A DNA stretch of 64,000 nucleotides from Ga0077555 sp046154645 (GTDB lineage: Bacteria; Pseudomonadota; Alphaproteobacteria; Rhizobiales; Hyphomicrobiaceae): assembly GCA_046154645.1 (NCBI GenBank), contig JBJXDZ010000098.1, positions 71,341 through 135,340 on the forward strand. The letters are read 5' to 3'. The position numbers were made by a program, and so were the translations under genes. Positions 1 through 8,544 of this stretch are shown here, in pieces. Each line of letters opens with the position of its first letter. Positions within the stretch are counted from its first letter, which is position 1. Under the pieces are notes generated by a model, which did no database searches, was not told where the DNA came from, and worked only from the letters and a program-made list of their open reading frames with translations.

Positions 1-56
1 AGATTGGCGGCCATGCTGGCGCCCATGGTGCCAAGGCCGATGAAGCCGACTTTCAT
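1..56 (-). CDS. NAD(P)-dependent 3-hydroxyisobutyrate dehydrogenase-like oxidoreductase, N-terminus only
   Basis: Only the first 18 residues lie in the window. They read MKVGFIGLGTMGASMAAN, which is the N-terminal Rossmann strand and GxGxMG nucleotide-binding loop of the beta-hydroxyacid dehydrogenase family (3-hydroxyisobutyrate or tartronate semialdehyde reductases). An AGGAGA ribosome-binding site sits 8 bases before the ATG. It follows the carboxymuconolactone decarboxylase-family gene by 30 bases on the same strand, so the two probably form an operon. Substrate cannot be decided from this fragment. Confidence 0.75.
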   Translation of the reverse strand, partial: MKVGFIGLGTMGASMAAN

Positions 57-86
57 TGTGCATGTCTCCTGGATGGTGCCGATCGC

Positions 87-413
87 TTACGTGTTCTGCT
101 CGAAGACCTCTTTGGCGACCAGGGCGGCTGACATGGCGCACGGCCAGCCGGAATACAGCGCCATGTGCGTGATGACCTCGCTGATCTCTTCCTTGGTGAC
201 GCCGTTGTCGAGGGCGCGCTGCGTATGGCCTTTGAGCTGCTCAGTGCGGTTCATGGCGACGAGAGCTGCAACAGTGATCAGGCTGCGGTCACGCTTGGAG
301 AGTTGCTTGCGCTCCCAGACATCGCCGTAGACAACCTTTTCCGTCATTTCGATCAGCTTGGGGACGACGTCACGAACTTTGTCGCGCGAGGCGTTCGAGG
401 GAGTTTTGGCCAT
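87..413 (-). CDS. Carboxymuconolactone decarboxylase family protein
   Basis: A 108-residue single-domain protein of the carboxymuconolactone decarboxylase (CMD) fold. The conserved block runs through residues 45-100, with the pattern ALVAMNRTEQLKGHTQRAL, a short turn NGVTKEEISEV, then YSGWPCAMSA. It has one Cys in the last motif and lacks the CxxC pair of AhpD-type peroxidases, so a thiol peroxidase role is unlikely. Members act as gamma-carboxymuconolactone decarboxylases or as uncharacterised small oligomeric proteins. It precedes a 3-hydroxyisobutyrate-dehydrogenase-like gene, an arrangement that suggests catabolism of an aromatic or hydroxy acid, but the substrate is unknown. Confidence 0.85.
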   Translation of the reverse strand: MAKTPSNASRDKVRDVVPKLIEMTEKVVYGDVWERKQLSKRDRSLITVAALVAMNRTEQLKGHTQRALDNGVTKEEISEVITHMALYSGWPCAMSAALVAKEVFEQNT

Positions 414-630
414 GGGATGCGCCTTCTGAGGTTGGTGGTGAGTGGTGAGTGGTCACCGGCAAGGGACGGCAGTCAAGCGAATGCTAGACCCGCCCCACCC
501 GCTGTGGCCAGTGTTCCCGTTGCAGGGGCGATATGCGATTGTTGGTTTTGCTTGGCCCTGCCGTCGCCCGCTGACGCAACCGGGCTGCGCATTCGGCACC
601 ATTGCAACGGAAAGCCACGAGGATACGCCC

Positions 631-1146
631 ATGATCTACGTCGTCGAGATGGACTTCCGGGATGCCCAGCGCGAGCATGATTGGCACACGTGGTATCTCG
701 AGCATGTCGGCAAGCTTATTCGCAATGTGCCAGGATTTCGCGCTACGCAGCGGTTCCGGGCCTTGACCACCACCGCATCACCCTGGCTCGCCATGCACGA
801 GGTGGCCGGGCCGGAGGTATTCAAGAGTGCCGAGTACGCCGCCAATGGCGGACCAGCCTCAACGGGAGAATGGAAGGACCGGCACACCAACTGGTACCGC
901 AACCTGTTCGATGGTGTCGACGTCATCCCGGCGGTGCCACACGACGCGCACCTGCTGATGGGCGAAGGTGAGGCCAAGCTGCCGGCCGGGTTGCATGTGA
1001 TCAAGCTGGCCAGTGCGGGTCTCGACAAGACGTCCGAGAAACGCTCGATCGCCATCGTGCCTGAGGGGCGTTTGACGGCCCACATGCTGGCTCTTCCCGG
1101 CGTGCGCGTTTTCAAGCCTATCACGCCCCAAATCCGGGGATCGTGA
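631..1146 (+). CDS. Conserved hypothetical protein, possible dimeric alpha/beta-barrel (EthD-like) fold
   Basis: A 171-residue protein starting MIYVVEMDFRD. This ATG is preferred over an upstream in-frame GTG/ATG region because similarity-like composition begins here and GAGGA lies 8-12 bases upstream. The opening strand followed by WHTWYLEHVGKLIRNVPGFRATQRF resembles the repeated alpha/beta units of dimeric ferredoxin-like barrels that bind small organic ligands (EthD and related families). No catalytic motif is recognised. It is divergent from the CMD-family gene across 217 bases and convergent with putA. Function unknown. Confidence 0.6.
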   Translation: MIYVVEMDFRDAQREHDWHTWYLEHVGKLIRNVPGFRATQRFRALTTTASPWLAMHEVAGPEVFKSAEYAANGGPASTGEWKDRHTNWYRNLFDGVDVIPAVPHDAHLLMGEGEAKLPAGLHVIKLASAGLDKTSEKRSIAIVPEGRLTAHMLALPGVRVFKPITPQIRGS

Positions 1147-1173
1147 GCAGTCACCGGACTTGGCCTGAGGCTG

Positions 1174-4100
1174 TCAGGGCTTGGGCGTCGCCAGCCCCAG
1201 AAGCTGCACATTGCCGCCGGTGGCTGTCATGTCCGTGGAGCGAACGCGTTCAGTGGCGAAGCGGGCCAGATAGTTGGGCCCGCCAGCCTTGGGGCCGGTT
1301 CCGGAAAGGCCCTCGCCGCCAAATGGCTGTACGCCCACCACGGCGCCGATCTGGTTGCGATTGACATAGAGATTACCGACGCGGGCATGCTCGGCAACAT
1401 AATCGGCAACCGCAGCGATGCGGCTGTGCAGACCGAGCGTGAGGCCAAAACCCGACGCGTTGATCGAAGCAATGACCTTATCAAGATTGCCGCCGCCAAA
1501 ACGCACGACGTGCAGGATCGGACCGAAAACCTCGCGCTCCAGCACATCGAAACGCTCGATCTCGTAGGCCGCCGGTGCCACATAAGTGCCGACGCGACAG
1601 ACTTCAGGCAGCCGCAGATCAGCAATCTGTCGCCCTTGTCGCTGCATGCGCACCTTATGCGCATCAAGCGCGTCTTGCGCGTTCTGATCGATGACGGGGC
1701 CGATGTCGGTGGCAAAGTCGAGCGGATCACCGACGGTCAGTTCTTCGATGGCCCCGGCAAGCATGGACGTAACCTTGTCGGCGATATCGGATTGCACGAA
1801 CAGCACACGGGCAGCCGAACAGCGCTGGCCGGCTGAATCGAAGGCTGAGCGCACGGCGTCCCGCACCACCTGCTCTGGCAACGCGGAACTGTCAGCGATC
1901 ATGGCATTGATACCGCCGGTTTCTGCGATGAACGGCACCAGGGCGGAGCGACGCTCGGCCAGCGCGTTCTGGATAGCCCAGGCGGTGGCGTTGGAACCGG
2001 TGAAGGCGATGCCGGCGATGCGCTTGTCGCGAACGAGAGCGCCACCGACGGCCCCGCCACCGGGTAGCAGATGCAGCACAGAACCAGGCACGCCGGCCGC
2101 ATGCAGCAACTCCACGGCGAGGAAGGCAGTTACAGGCGTCTGCGGTGCCGGCTTGGCCAAAACGGTGTTTCCAGCCGCCAGCGCTGCAGCGACCTGTCCG
2201 GTGAAGATGGCCAGCGGAAAATTCCACGGCGCGATACAGGCAAACGGGCCGCGGCCGCGCAATTCCAAGCTATTGCGCTCACCGGTGGGACCGGGAAGGG
2301 TCACAGCACCCGAGAACAAGCGGCGCGCTTCGACGGCGTAATACCGCAGGAAATCGACGGCTTCCCGCAGATCGCTTTGCGCCGCTTCCAGCGTCTTTCC
2401 AGCCTCGCGCACGATGACGGCGATGAGGCGCGCACGATTGCGCTCGAACAGTTCGGCAGCCTTGTCGAGAATGACAGCACGTGCTGGTCCACCACGGCGA
2501 TCCCAGGCATGCTGGGCGGCAAGCGCACTGGCGATGGCCGCGTCCATGTCAGCGGGGCTGGCCTCCAGCACGGTACCCACGCGCTCGCGACGATCATGGG
2601 GGCAGGCGACCAGGGCGGCGCCTTCCAGCCCATTGCTGGCCTTGCCGTTGACGATCGGGCCAACGGCAAATGACGGCGCCAGCTCCACAGCCATCTCAGC
2701 GAGCAACGGCTCTCGGACGGCAGCCTCAGTCAGTGCCAGGCCCACGCTGTTGCGGCGCTCTGAACCGAAGATGTCGGCGGGCTTTGGCAGCGTCGAAAGC
2801 ACCGGTTTCTGTCGCGATTGCCAACGTGCCTCGGCCACCTCGACGGGATCGCGGACGATATCCTCGATGGGGGCCTGATCATCGGCAAGGCGATTGACGA
2901 AGCTTGTGTTGGCGCCATTCTCCAGCAGCCGACGCACGAGATAGGCGAGCAGGTCCTCATGGCCACCGACAGGCGCATAGATTCGGCATGGGCGATGCAG
3001 CTGTCCTTTGCCGACGATCTCCTCATAGAGCGCTTCGCCCATGCCGTGTAGGCGCTGGAACTCGAAAGGCTGTGCGGCTCCAGCGACGACGGCCGTGGCG
3101 ACGGTGTGCGCGTTGTGAGTGGCGAACTGTGGGAAGAAGGCGCGCGGATCAGACAGCAGAAAGCGCATGCAGGCAAGATAGGACACGTCGGTGTGCAGCT
3201 TCTCAGTGAACACAGGGTAATCAGCGAGGCCACGTTCCTGCGCCCATTTGATCTCGCTGTCCCAGTAGGCGCCCTTCACGAGGCGAAGCGGAATGCGTTT
3301 GCCGGCGCGATCCGACAACCGCTTCAGCCAACGCAGCACCGGCACGGCGCGCCGGCCATAGGCTTGCACTGCGAGGCCAAGGCCGCCCCAGCCTTCAAGC
3401 GCCTGATCCAGGAAACACTGTTCGAAAGCGCCAAGCGTGATGTCGAGGCGATCCTGCTCTTCGGCATCGATGGTCAGGGTCAGACCACGGGCGCGGGCGA
3501 GACGAGCCAGCTCGAGCAGACGCGGCGCCAGCTCGGTGGCCAGGCGCAGCTCCTTGCCGGCCTCGAATCGGGGGTGAATGGCGGAGAGCTTCACCGACAG
3601 GCCAGGCCGCTCGACGAGAGCGTCGCCGTGCACGGCGGTCAAGGGACCTGCAGCTTTGCCGACAGCCTCGATGGCGGCCATATAGCGAGCAAAGTAGCTC
3701 TGCGCGTCCTTCGCTGTACGCGCACCTTCGCCCAGCATATCGTAGGAAAAGCGATAGCCGCGCTTTTCAAAGCTGCGGGCGCGGCCAATGGCGTCCTCGA
3801 TGGTGCGGCCAAGTACGAATTGATCGCCCATGATCCGCATGGACTGCCGCAACGCCTGCCTGATGACCGGTTCCCCGGAGCGGGCGACGAGGCGCTGCAA
3901 CACACCGAGCGGCCCGCTGGTCGCGTTGCGGCCGAGCTTGACGATGCGACCCGTGAGAAGAAGGCCCCAGGTCGACGCATTGACCATGACGCTGTCGGAG
4001 GCGCCGAGATGGCTTTCCCATTTGCCGTCGCCAACCTTTTCGGCAATCAGCGCGTCGGCGGTTTCGGTGTCGGGAATGCGCAGCAAGGCTTCGGCAAGGC

Positions 4101-4380
4101 ACATCAGGATGATGCCTTCCTCCGAGGAGAGGCCGTATTCATGCATGAAGGCGTCGAGGCCGCCGTGCCGGCCCTGCTCGGTGCGGACAGCGGTGACGAG
4201 GCGTGTGGCCAGCTCGGCAATGTTGCGGCGCTCGTCGCCGGTATAGACGGCGCGCTCGATCAGGCCGCCGACGAGGCGCTGCTCATCGGCCAGATGATAG
4301 CTGGCGATCTCATCGCGCAGGCTTTTGTCGCGGCTGATGGCGCCGGCGGCACGGGGGGCAGACTTCGGCACGGCCGACAT
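1174..4380 (-). CDS. putA: Bifunctional proline dehydrogenase / L-glutamate-gamma-semialdehyde dehydrogenase PutA
   Basis: A 1068-residue bifunctional enzyme that oxidises proline to pyrroline-5-carboxylate with FAD, then the semialdehyde to glutamate with NAD+, channelling the intermediate. The proline dehydrogenase barrel spans about residues 150-510, with RLVKGAYWDSEIKWAQ near 372 and YLVRRLLENGANTSFVNR near 488. The aldehyde dehydrogenase part spans about 540-1040, with FTGSNA near 795, general-base Glu in ETGGINAM near 820, nucleophilic Cys in GQRCSAARV near 853, and the terminal PFGGEGLSGTGPKAGG. It begins directly with the arm/alpha region and has no ribbon-helix-helix DNA-binding domain, so unlike the E. 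coli protein it should not repress its own gene. No putP neighbour is visible. Confidence 0.97.
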   Translation of the reverse strand: MSAVPKSAPRAAGAISRDKSLRDEIASYHLADEQRLVGGLIERAVYTGDERRNIAELATRLVTAVRTEQGRHGGLDAFMHEYGLSSEEGIILMCLAEALLRIPDTETADALIAEKVGDGKWESHLGASDSVMVNASTWGLLLTGRIVKLGRNATSGPLGVLQRLVARSGEPVIRQALRQSMRIMGDQFVLGRTIEDAIGRARSFEKRGYRFSYDMLGEGARTAKDAQSYFARYMAAIEAVGKAAGPLTAVHGDALVERPGLSVKLSAIHPRFEAGKELRLATELAPRLLELARLARARGLTLTIDAEEQDRLDITLGAFEQCFLDQALEGWGGLGLAVQAYGRRAVPVLRWLKRLSDRAGKRIPLRLVKGAYWDSEIKWAQERGLADYPVFTEKLHTDVSYLACMRFLLSDPRAFFPQFATHNAHTVATAVVAGAAQPFEFQRLHGMGEALYEEIVGKGQLHRPCRIYAPVGGHEDLLAYLVRRLLENGANTSFVNRLADDQAPIEDIVRDPVEVAEARWQSRQKPVLSTLPKPADIFGSERRNSVGLALTEAAVREPLLAEMAVELAPSFAVGPIVNGKASNGLEGAALVACPHDRRERVGTVLEASPADMDAAIASALAAQHAWDRRGGPARAVILDKAAELFERNRARLIAVIVREAGKTLEAAQSDLREAVDFLRYYAVEARRLFSGAVTLPGPTGERNSLELRGRGPFACIAPWNFPLAIFTGQVAAALAAGNTVLAKPAPQTPVTAFLAVELLHAAGVPGSVLHLLPGGGAVGGALVRDKRIAGIAFTGSNATAWAIQNALAERRSALVPFIAETGGINAMIADSSALPEQVVRDAVRSAFDSAGQRCSAARVLFVQSDIADKVTSMLAGAIEELTVGDPLDFATDIGPVIDQNAQDALDAHKVRMQRQGRQIADLRLPEVCRVGTYVAPAAYEIERFDVLEREVFGPILHVVRFGGGNLDKVIASINASGFGLTLGLHSRIAAVADYVAEHARVGNLYVNRNQIGAVVGVQPFGGEGLSGTGPKAGGPNYLARFATERVRSTDMTATGGNVQLLGLATPKP

Positions 4381-4478
4381 GTCTCAAGATCTCCGTAGGG
4401 ACGAGCGTCGACTCAGGCAATGGCCAAGTGAGACTCATAGCAGAAATCGGCCCTCGGGTCGCGCAGTACCATGGCTGT

Positions 4479-4781
4479 TCATTCTTTGGGCAAGTGGCCA
4501 AGGTCCGTAATCCGTGCCGAATAAATGACGCGGGCAATTTCAACGAGTTGTCGGGCGGCATTAACGCGATAAAACACCGTATAGGGATAGCGAACGATCG
4601 GCAGGCGGCGCACATTGGGCTCATCGGTGGCGGCCGACGCATATGGAAAATCAGCGAGACGCTCACAGTGGCGCCGAATCATGTCTTCGACTCGCTGCGC
4701 TGAGGCGGGGCTGTGGCTCGCAATACTGTCGTAGATGTTGGCGATATCCGTCCGCGCTTGCTCGGCGTAGACAACCTTCAT
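4479..4781 (-). CDS. ParE/RelE superfamily toxin of a type II toxin-antitoxin pair
   Basis: A 100-residue protein with the ParE/RelE plasmid-stabilisation fold: MKVVYAEQARTDIANIYDSIA (helical hairpin), then RRLPIVRYPYTVFYRVN (central strands) and VEIARVIYSAR (C-terminal strand, conserved Arg). ParE members poison DNA gyrase and RelE members cleave ribosome-bound mRNA; which applies here is not decidable. Its ATG overlaps the stop of the upstream antitoxin gene (ATGA at 4778-4781), so the toxin is translationally coupled to the antitoxin. Confidence 0.85.
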   Translation of the reverse strand: MKVVYAEQARTDIANIYDSIASHSPASAQRVEDMIRRHCERLADFPYASAATDEPNVRRLPIVRYPYTVFYRVNAARQLVEIARVIYSARITDLGHLPKE

Positions 4782-5020
4782 CCCTTGTCCGCTGACGACC
4801 GGTTTCTATTCCAGAACGCGGCCATGTCTTCATCCGAGACAACGCGGCCCGCATCGAGATCCGCAAGGCCTTCAAACACCAGACTGCGCTCGTCTTCGCT
4901 AAGCCGATAGACGTTGTCGATCCCGGCGACAATTTGCTCAAGAACATTTGCCGCGTAGGCTTGCCGATCAACCGGCAGCGCTTTCACCTTTTCGATGGCA
5001 TCAGCGAGAACTTTGATCAT
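4778..5020 (-). CDS. Antitoxin partner of the ParE-type toxin
   Basis: An 80-residue protein starting MIKVLADAIEKVKAL. The middle and C-terminal part, YRLSEDERSLVFEGLADLDAGRVVSDEDMAAFWNRNR, is typical of antitoxins that pair with ParE-like toxins: an acidic helix followed by an aromatic/basic tail that wraps the toxin. The start at 5020 is chosen because residues before it in the same frame look non-coding. Antitoxin first and a 4-base overlap with the toxin is the usual order. The operon is normally repressed by the antitoxin; no operator was identified by eye. Confidence 0.75.
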   Translation of the reverse strand: MIKVLADAIEKVKALPVDRQAYAANVLEQIVAGIDNVYRLSEDERSLVFEGLADLDAGRVVSDEDMAAFWNRNRSSADKG

Positions 5021-5090
5021 GCGATCATCGTAGCATGAGGTGCCCATACCCGCCAAGTTGAGCGCTGAACTGATACCGCCAGTTTGTGGC

Positions 5091-6242
5091 TCACACCGGC
5101 AAGCCGACGAAGGGTTTGAAGTGGCGGCGGACGGTGGCCTCGGGCAGTTCCTTGGTGATGAAAACCAGCCGCGAGCGCTGATCGGCACTCGGCCACGCGG
5201 CCAGAGTGTCGGGCGGGTAGAAGATGTGCTGGACACCATGCACGACAAACGGCCGCGGCTGATCCTTGACGTTCAGTATGCCTTTCACACGCAGCAGCTT
5301 GGGGCCGTACAACTGGGCCAGCAGGGTCAAGGCATTGGACATCTCAGGGCCTTCAACCGGCGTGTCGAAGGTCAGGCAGAATGAGCTGATACCGTGCAGA
5401 TGGCCGTGATGGTGGTCGGCGTGATCGCAGGCGGGGTCGGCGCAAGCGTCCCCCTGGGTGTGGGTGTGGCCGTGGTAATCGTGCCCGTGGTCATGGCCAC
5501 AATCCGGCGCGCAGTCAGGGCCGTGCTTGTGGGCGTGCGTCGCAGGTGCGGTCGCGAAGCTTTCGGCGGCGAGCCACTGGGTGGGATCAGCGCCGGTGAT
5601 GGCCGGCTCGTGGGCGCCAAGGCCGATCAATTCCGACGGCGACACGTCACCTTTCACGGCGCGCATGATCTTGGCCGAGCGATTGAGCGCCCGCAGCCGG
5701 CCTTCCAGGCGGCGCACGTTAGCTTCCTGCGCGATGTCGGATTTCGTCACGATGATACGGTCGGCGATGGCGATCTGCTTGGCCGGCTCGAACTGCTCGT
5801 CGAGCTGGGCCAACCCATGCTGGCCATCGACCGTGGTGACGACGGCATCGAGCTGATAGATGCGGTAGACACGTTCTTCAGTCATCAAGGTGTGCACGAT
5901 CGGCGTGGGATCGGCGAGGCCCGTGGTCTCGAGCACGACGCGCTTCATGGGGGGAATGTCGCCCCACAGCGCCTTGGTGTGCATCTTGACCAGCGCCTCG
6001 ACGAGATCGCCACGCACCGCACAGCACACGCAGCCCGACGGCAGCAGCACGGCATCGTCGTCGACCTTTTCCATCAGCGCGTCATCAATGCCGACCTCGC
6101 CGAACTCGTTGATGATGACCGCGGTACCGGCCATGGCGGGATCGTTGATCAAGCGCTTCAGCAGCGTTGTCTTGCCGGAGCCGAGGAACCCCGTCAGCAC
6201 AGTCAGCGGTATCGTGGTCGACGCGTTGGCGTTGGCGGACAT
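5091..6242 (-). CDS. CobW/COG0523 family GTPase metallochaperone with His-rich loop
   Basis: A 383-residue P-loop GTPase of the CobW/ZNG1/YjiA family. Walker A GFLGSGKT is at residues 18-25 and the family metal-binding motif GCVCC at 70-74. The CobW C-terminal domain follows from about 290. Between the domains, at about residues 230-286, there is a strongly His/Cys/Asp-rich segment with HxHxH and CxxxC clusters, a feature of members that bind zinc or another transition metal. Characterised relatives deliver Zn, Co or Fe to client enzymes. It follows the VOC gene by 33 bases, and a metal-dependent VOC protein could be a client. No Zur box was recognised. Confidence 0.9.
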   Translation of the reverse strand: MSANANASTTIPLTVLTGFLGSGKTTLLKRLINDPAMAGTAVIINEFGEVGIDDALMEKVDDDAVLLPSGCVCCAVRGDLVEALVKMHTKALWGDIPPMKRVVLETTGLADPTPIVHTLMTEERVYRIYQLDAVVTTVDGQHGLAQLDEQFEPAKQIAIADRIIVTKSDIAQEANVRRLEGRLRALNRSAKIMRAVKGDVSPSELIGLGAHEPAITGADPTQWLAAESFATAPATHAHKHGPDCAPDCGHDHGHDYHGHTHTQGDACADPACDHADHHHGHLHGISSFCLTFDTPVEGPEMSNALTLLAQLYGPKLLRVKGILNVKDQPRPFVVHGVQHIFYPPDTLAAWPSADQRSRLVFITKELPEATVRRHFKPFVGLPV

Positions 6243-6275
6243 GAGCGAGATTCCTCGGCAAAAGGGCGATCAGGT

Positions 6276-6683
6276 TCAGCTCTTGACTTCATGCACCTCG
6301 ATGATGTTGCCATCGGGATCATAGAAGAAGATCTGCTGCCAGCCCTTCATGGCCCAGGCGCCAAAGTCGGAATAAGAGATGCCCTTGGATTCGAGGCGCT
6401 TCTTGAAGGCCGCGATGTCGTCGGTACGGAAGGCGATGTGGCCGCGCTCCAAGGGATTGACCACCTGCTTGGTCTTGAAGCCGATCTCGAGATCGCGTTC
6501 GGCCAGATGGAATTGCGTGACCCCGTCGGTGACGAAAGCCACCTTACCGGAATAGCCCTGCGAATTGTCGCGATTGCCTTCCAGGCCCGGCTCGGTCTGC
6601 ATGTCCATGACGTCCTTATAGAACGCGTTCAACGCTGGCACGTTGTTGGAGCAGAGATTGAGGTGGTGCAGCTTGAGCTTCAT
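6276..6683 (-). CDS. VOC family (glyoxalase/dioxygenase fold) protein
   Basis: A 135-residue protein with paired beta-alpha-beta-beta-beta modules of the vicinal-oxygen-chelate superfamily. The N-terminal His in LKLHHLNLCSNNV, the mid-protein RGHIAFRT and the C-terminal Glu in FYDPDGNIIEVHEV are the usual metal-ligand positions. The start is fixed by GGAGA 7 bases upstream. Members include lactoylglutathione lyases, extradiol dioxygenases and epimerases; the exact reaction is not inferable. It lies between an acyl-CoA ligase gene and the CobW-type GTPase gene, all on the minus strand. Confidence 0.85.
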   Translation of the reverse strand: MKLKLHHLNLCSNNVPALNAFYKDVMDMQTEPGLEGNRDNSQGYSGKVAFVTDGVTQFHLAERDLEIGFKTKQVVNPLERGHIAFRTDDIAAFKKRLESKGISYSDFGAWAMKGWQQIFFYDPDGNIIEVHEVKS

Positions 6684-6796
6684 GAGTTGGTCTCCGATGT
6701 GGCTGGATGTGGCGACGTGTTTAGCGCAGGACCGCGCGCGACCCAAGCGGAACCGCGAGTGGGGCGAGGCATCGTGTATGGAACGGGCTGCCGCAA

Positions 6797-8434
6797 TCAC
6801 TCCTTGAGCTTGAAGTCGGAGAAGCGGCCCCGGAGGTCTTTTTTTGACACCTTGCCGGTCGCGGTCAGCGGTAATTGCTCGACAAACACGACATCGTCGG
6901 GGAGTTGCCACTTGGCTAGCTTGGTCGCGAGGTGGGCGAGGATCTGCTCCTTGGTCGGCTCGGCGCCCTTGGCCTTGACGACGATCAGCAGCGGCCGTTC
7001 GGTCCATTTCGCGTGCGGCACGGCGATGACTGCGGCATTGGCCACGCCGGGGCAGCCCATGGCCACATTCTCGACGTCGATGGAGCTGATCCATTCGCCG
7101 CCGGATTTGACCAGGTCCTTGGTGCGATCGACGAGGGTCAGGAAGCCATCGTCGGTGATGCGCGCCACATCGCCGGTGGCGAACCAGCCATCTCCATCGA
7201 AACCGGCCTTGGATGCCGCGGGGTTGTTGAAATAGGCCGAAATCACGGTTGGTCCGCGCACATGCAGCTCGCCTTGCGCAGCGCCATCATGCGGCAATGT
7301 GGTGCCCGCTTCATCGACGATCTTGAAGTCGACGCCATAGAAGCGGCGGCCCTGATGCGCCTTGAGCTTGATGCGCTCGTCGAGGGGCAACGCCTGCTCA
7401 GCCGGAGTGAGCCGCGTGAAAGCGCCGACGGGGCTCATCTCGGTCATGCCCCAGCCGTGCACGACGTTGACGCCATACAGACGTTCAAATGCCTCAATCA
7501 TGGGCCCGGGCGCCGCCGAGCCACCGATGATGACTTCACTCATGCCCTGGGGCTTGCGGCCACGCTTCCTCATTTCTTCGAGCAGGCCCAGCCAAACGGT
7601 CGGCACGCCCCAGGCGGAGTAAACATTTTCGGCGTCCATCAGGTCGAACAGGCTGGCGCCATCCAGGCGCGGGCCCGGCATGACCAGCGGCGTGCCTGAC
7701 AGCATGGTCGCATAGGGCAGGCCCCAGGCGTTGACGTGGAACAGCGGCACCACGGGCAGCATCGGCTTGTCCGGCGCGAAGGGCGTCGGCAGCGAGGCGA
7801 TCTCGAACAACGCATGCAGGACCGTCGAGCGGTGCGAAAACAGCGCCCCTTTGGGCTCGCCGGTCGTGCCCGACGTGTAGCAAAGAGAACTCGCGGCGTT
7901 TTCATCGAGGTCCGGCCACACGATGCGATCGGCGCCTTGGGCAAGCAGCTCCTCATAGCAAAGCAAGCCGTCGAGCGATGTCGCAACTGGCATATGCGCG
8001 CGGTCGGTCATGAGGACATAGCTGCGGATCGGCTTCCAGGCCGGCCGCAGCTTTTCCACCAGCGGCAAGAAGGTCGCGTCGAAAAACAGCATCTGGTCGT
8101 CAGCGTGATTGACGATGTAGGCCATCTGCTCGGGGAACAGCCTGGGATTGATGGTGTGGCAGACGGCGCCAATGCCGGAAATGGCATAGTACAGCTCGAC
8201 GTGGCGCGTTGTGTTCCAGGCTAGAGTGGCGATGCGGTCACCCGGCTTGACGCCGAGTTGCAGCAGCCTGTTGGCGAGACGGGCCACGCGTCGGACAGTC
8301 TCGCGCACGGTTGTCCGCTGCACGCCGCCTTCCACACTGGCGCTGATCAACGGTGCCGCCCCGTGCACCTCGGCGGCATAATCGATCAAACTGGAGACCA
8401 GCAGCGGCCGGTCCATCATCAGGCCCTTGAGCAT
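6797..8434 (-). CDS. Medium/long-chain acyl-CoA ligase (AMP-binding family)
   Basis: A 545-residue adenylate-forming enzyme that activates a carboxylic acid with ATP and CoA. The P-loop-like signature CYTSGTTGEPKGALFSH is near residue 185, the A5-type motif VHGWGMTEMSPVG near 335, the hinge ATGDVARITDDG near 415 and the C-terminal lysine in TGKVSKKDLRGRF near 530. The start at 8434 is supported by AGGAGG 7 bases upstream; an in-frame extension to 8506 lacks this. Head-to-head with the hydratase/dehydrogenase gene across 110 bases, it probably supplies acyl-CoA to the beta-oxidation genes at 8.5-12.5 kb. Confidence 0.92.
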   Translation of the reverse strand: MLKGLMMDRPLLVSSLIDYAAEVHGAAPLISASVEGGVQRTTVRETVRRVARLANRLLQLGVKPGDRIATLAWNTTRHVELYYAISGIGAVCHTINPRLFPEQMAYIVNHADDQMLFFDATFLPLVEKLRPAWKPIRSYVLMTDRAHMPVATSLDGLLCYEELLAQGADRIVWPDLDENAASSLCYTSGTTGEPKGALFSHRSTVLHALFEIASLPTPFAPDKPMLPVVPLFHVNAWGLPYATMLSGTPLVMPGPRLDGASLFDLMDAENVYSAWGVPTVWLGLLEEMRKRGRKPQGMSEVIIGGSAAPGPMIEAFERLYGVNVVHGWGMTEMSPVGAFTRLTPAEQALPLDERIKLKAHQGRRFYGVDFKIVDEAGTTLPHDGAAQGELHVRGPTVISAYFNNPAASKAGFDGDGWFATGDVARITDDGFLTLVDRTKDLVKSGGEWISSIDVENVAMGCPGVANAAVIAVPHAKWTERPLLIVVKAKGAEPTKEQILAHLATKLAKWQLPDDVVFVEQLPLTATGKVSKKDLRGRFSDFKLKE

Positions 8435-8544
8435 CGGGGCATCCTCCTGGATAGTGCGCGACAGTAGACGCGGGCAGGGCGATCCGCCAAGCGTCACGAA
8501 ACACATTGCGCCGAGAATTGCCGAACCATCAGGAGGACCACAGC

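Noticed and set aside
3106..4398. Long open frame antisense to putA
   Set aside because: It lies wholly opposite a highly conserved enzyme gene, has no recognisable motifs and reflects high-GC codon bias.
5394..7235. 613-codon open frame antisense to the CobW-type, VOC and acyl-CoA ligase genes
   Set aside because: It spans three clear genes on the other strand; the composition is that of a mirror of their codon bias.
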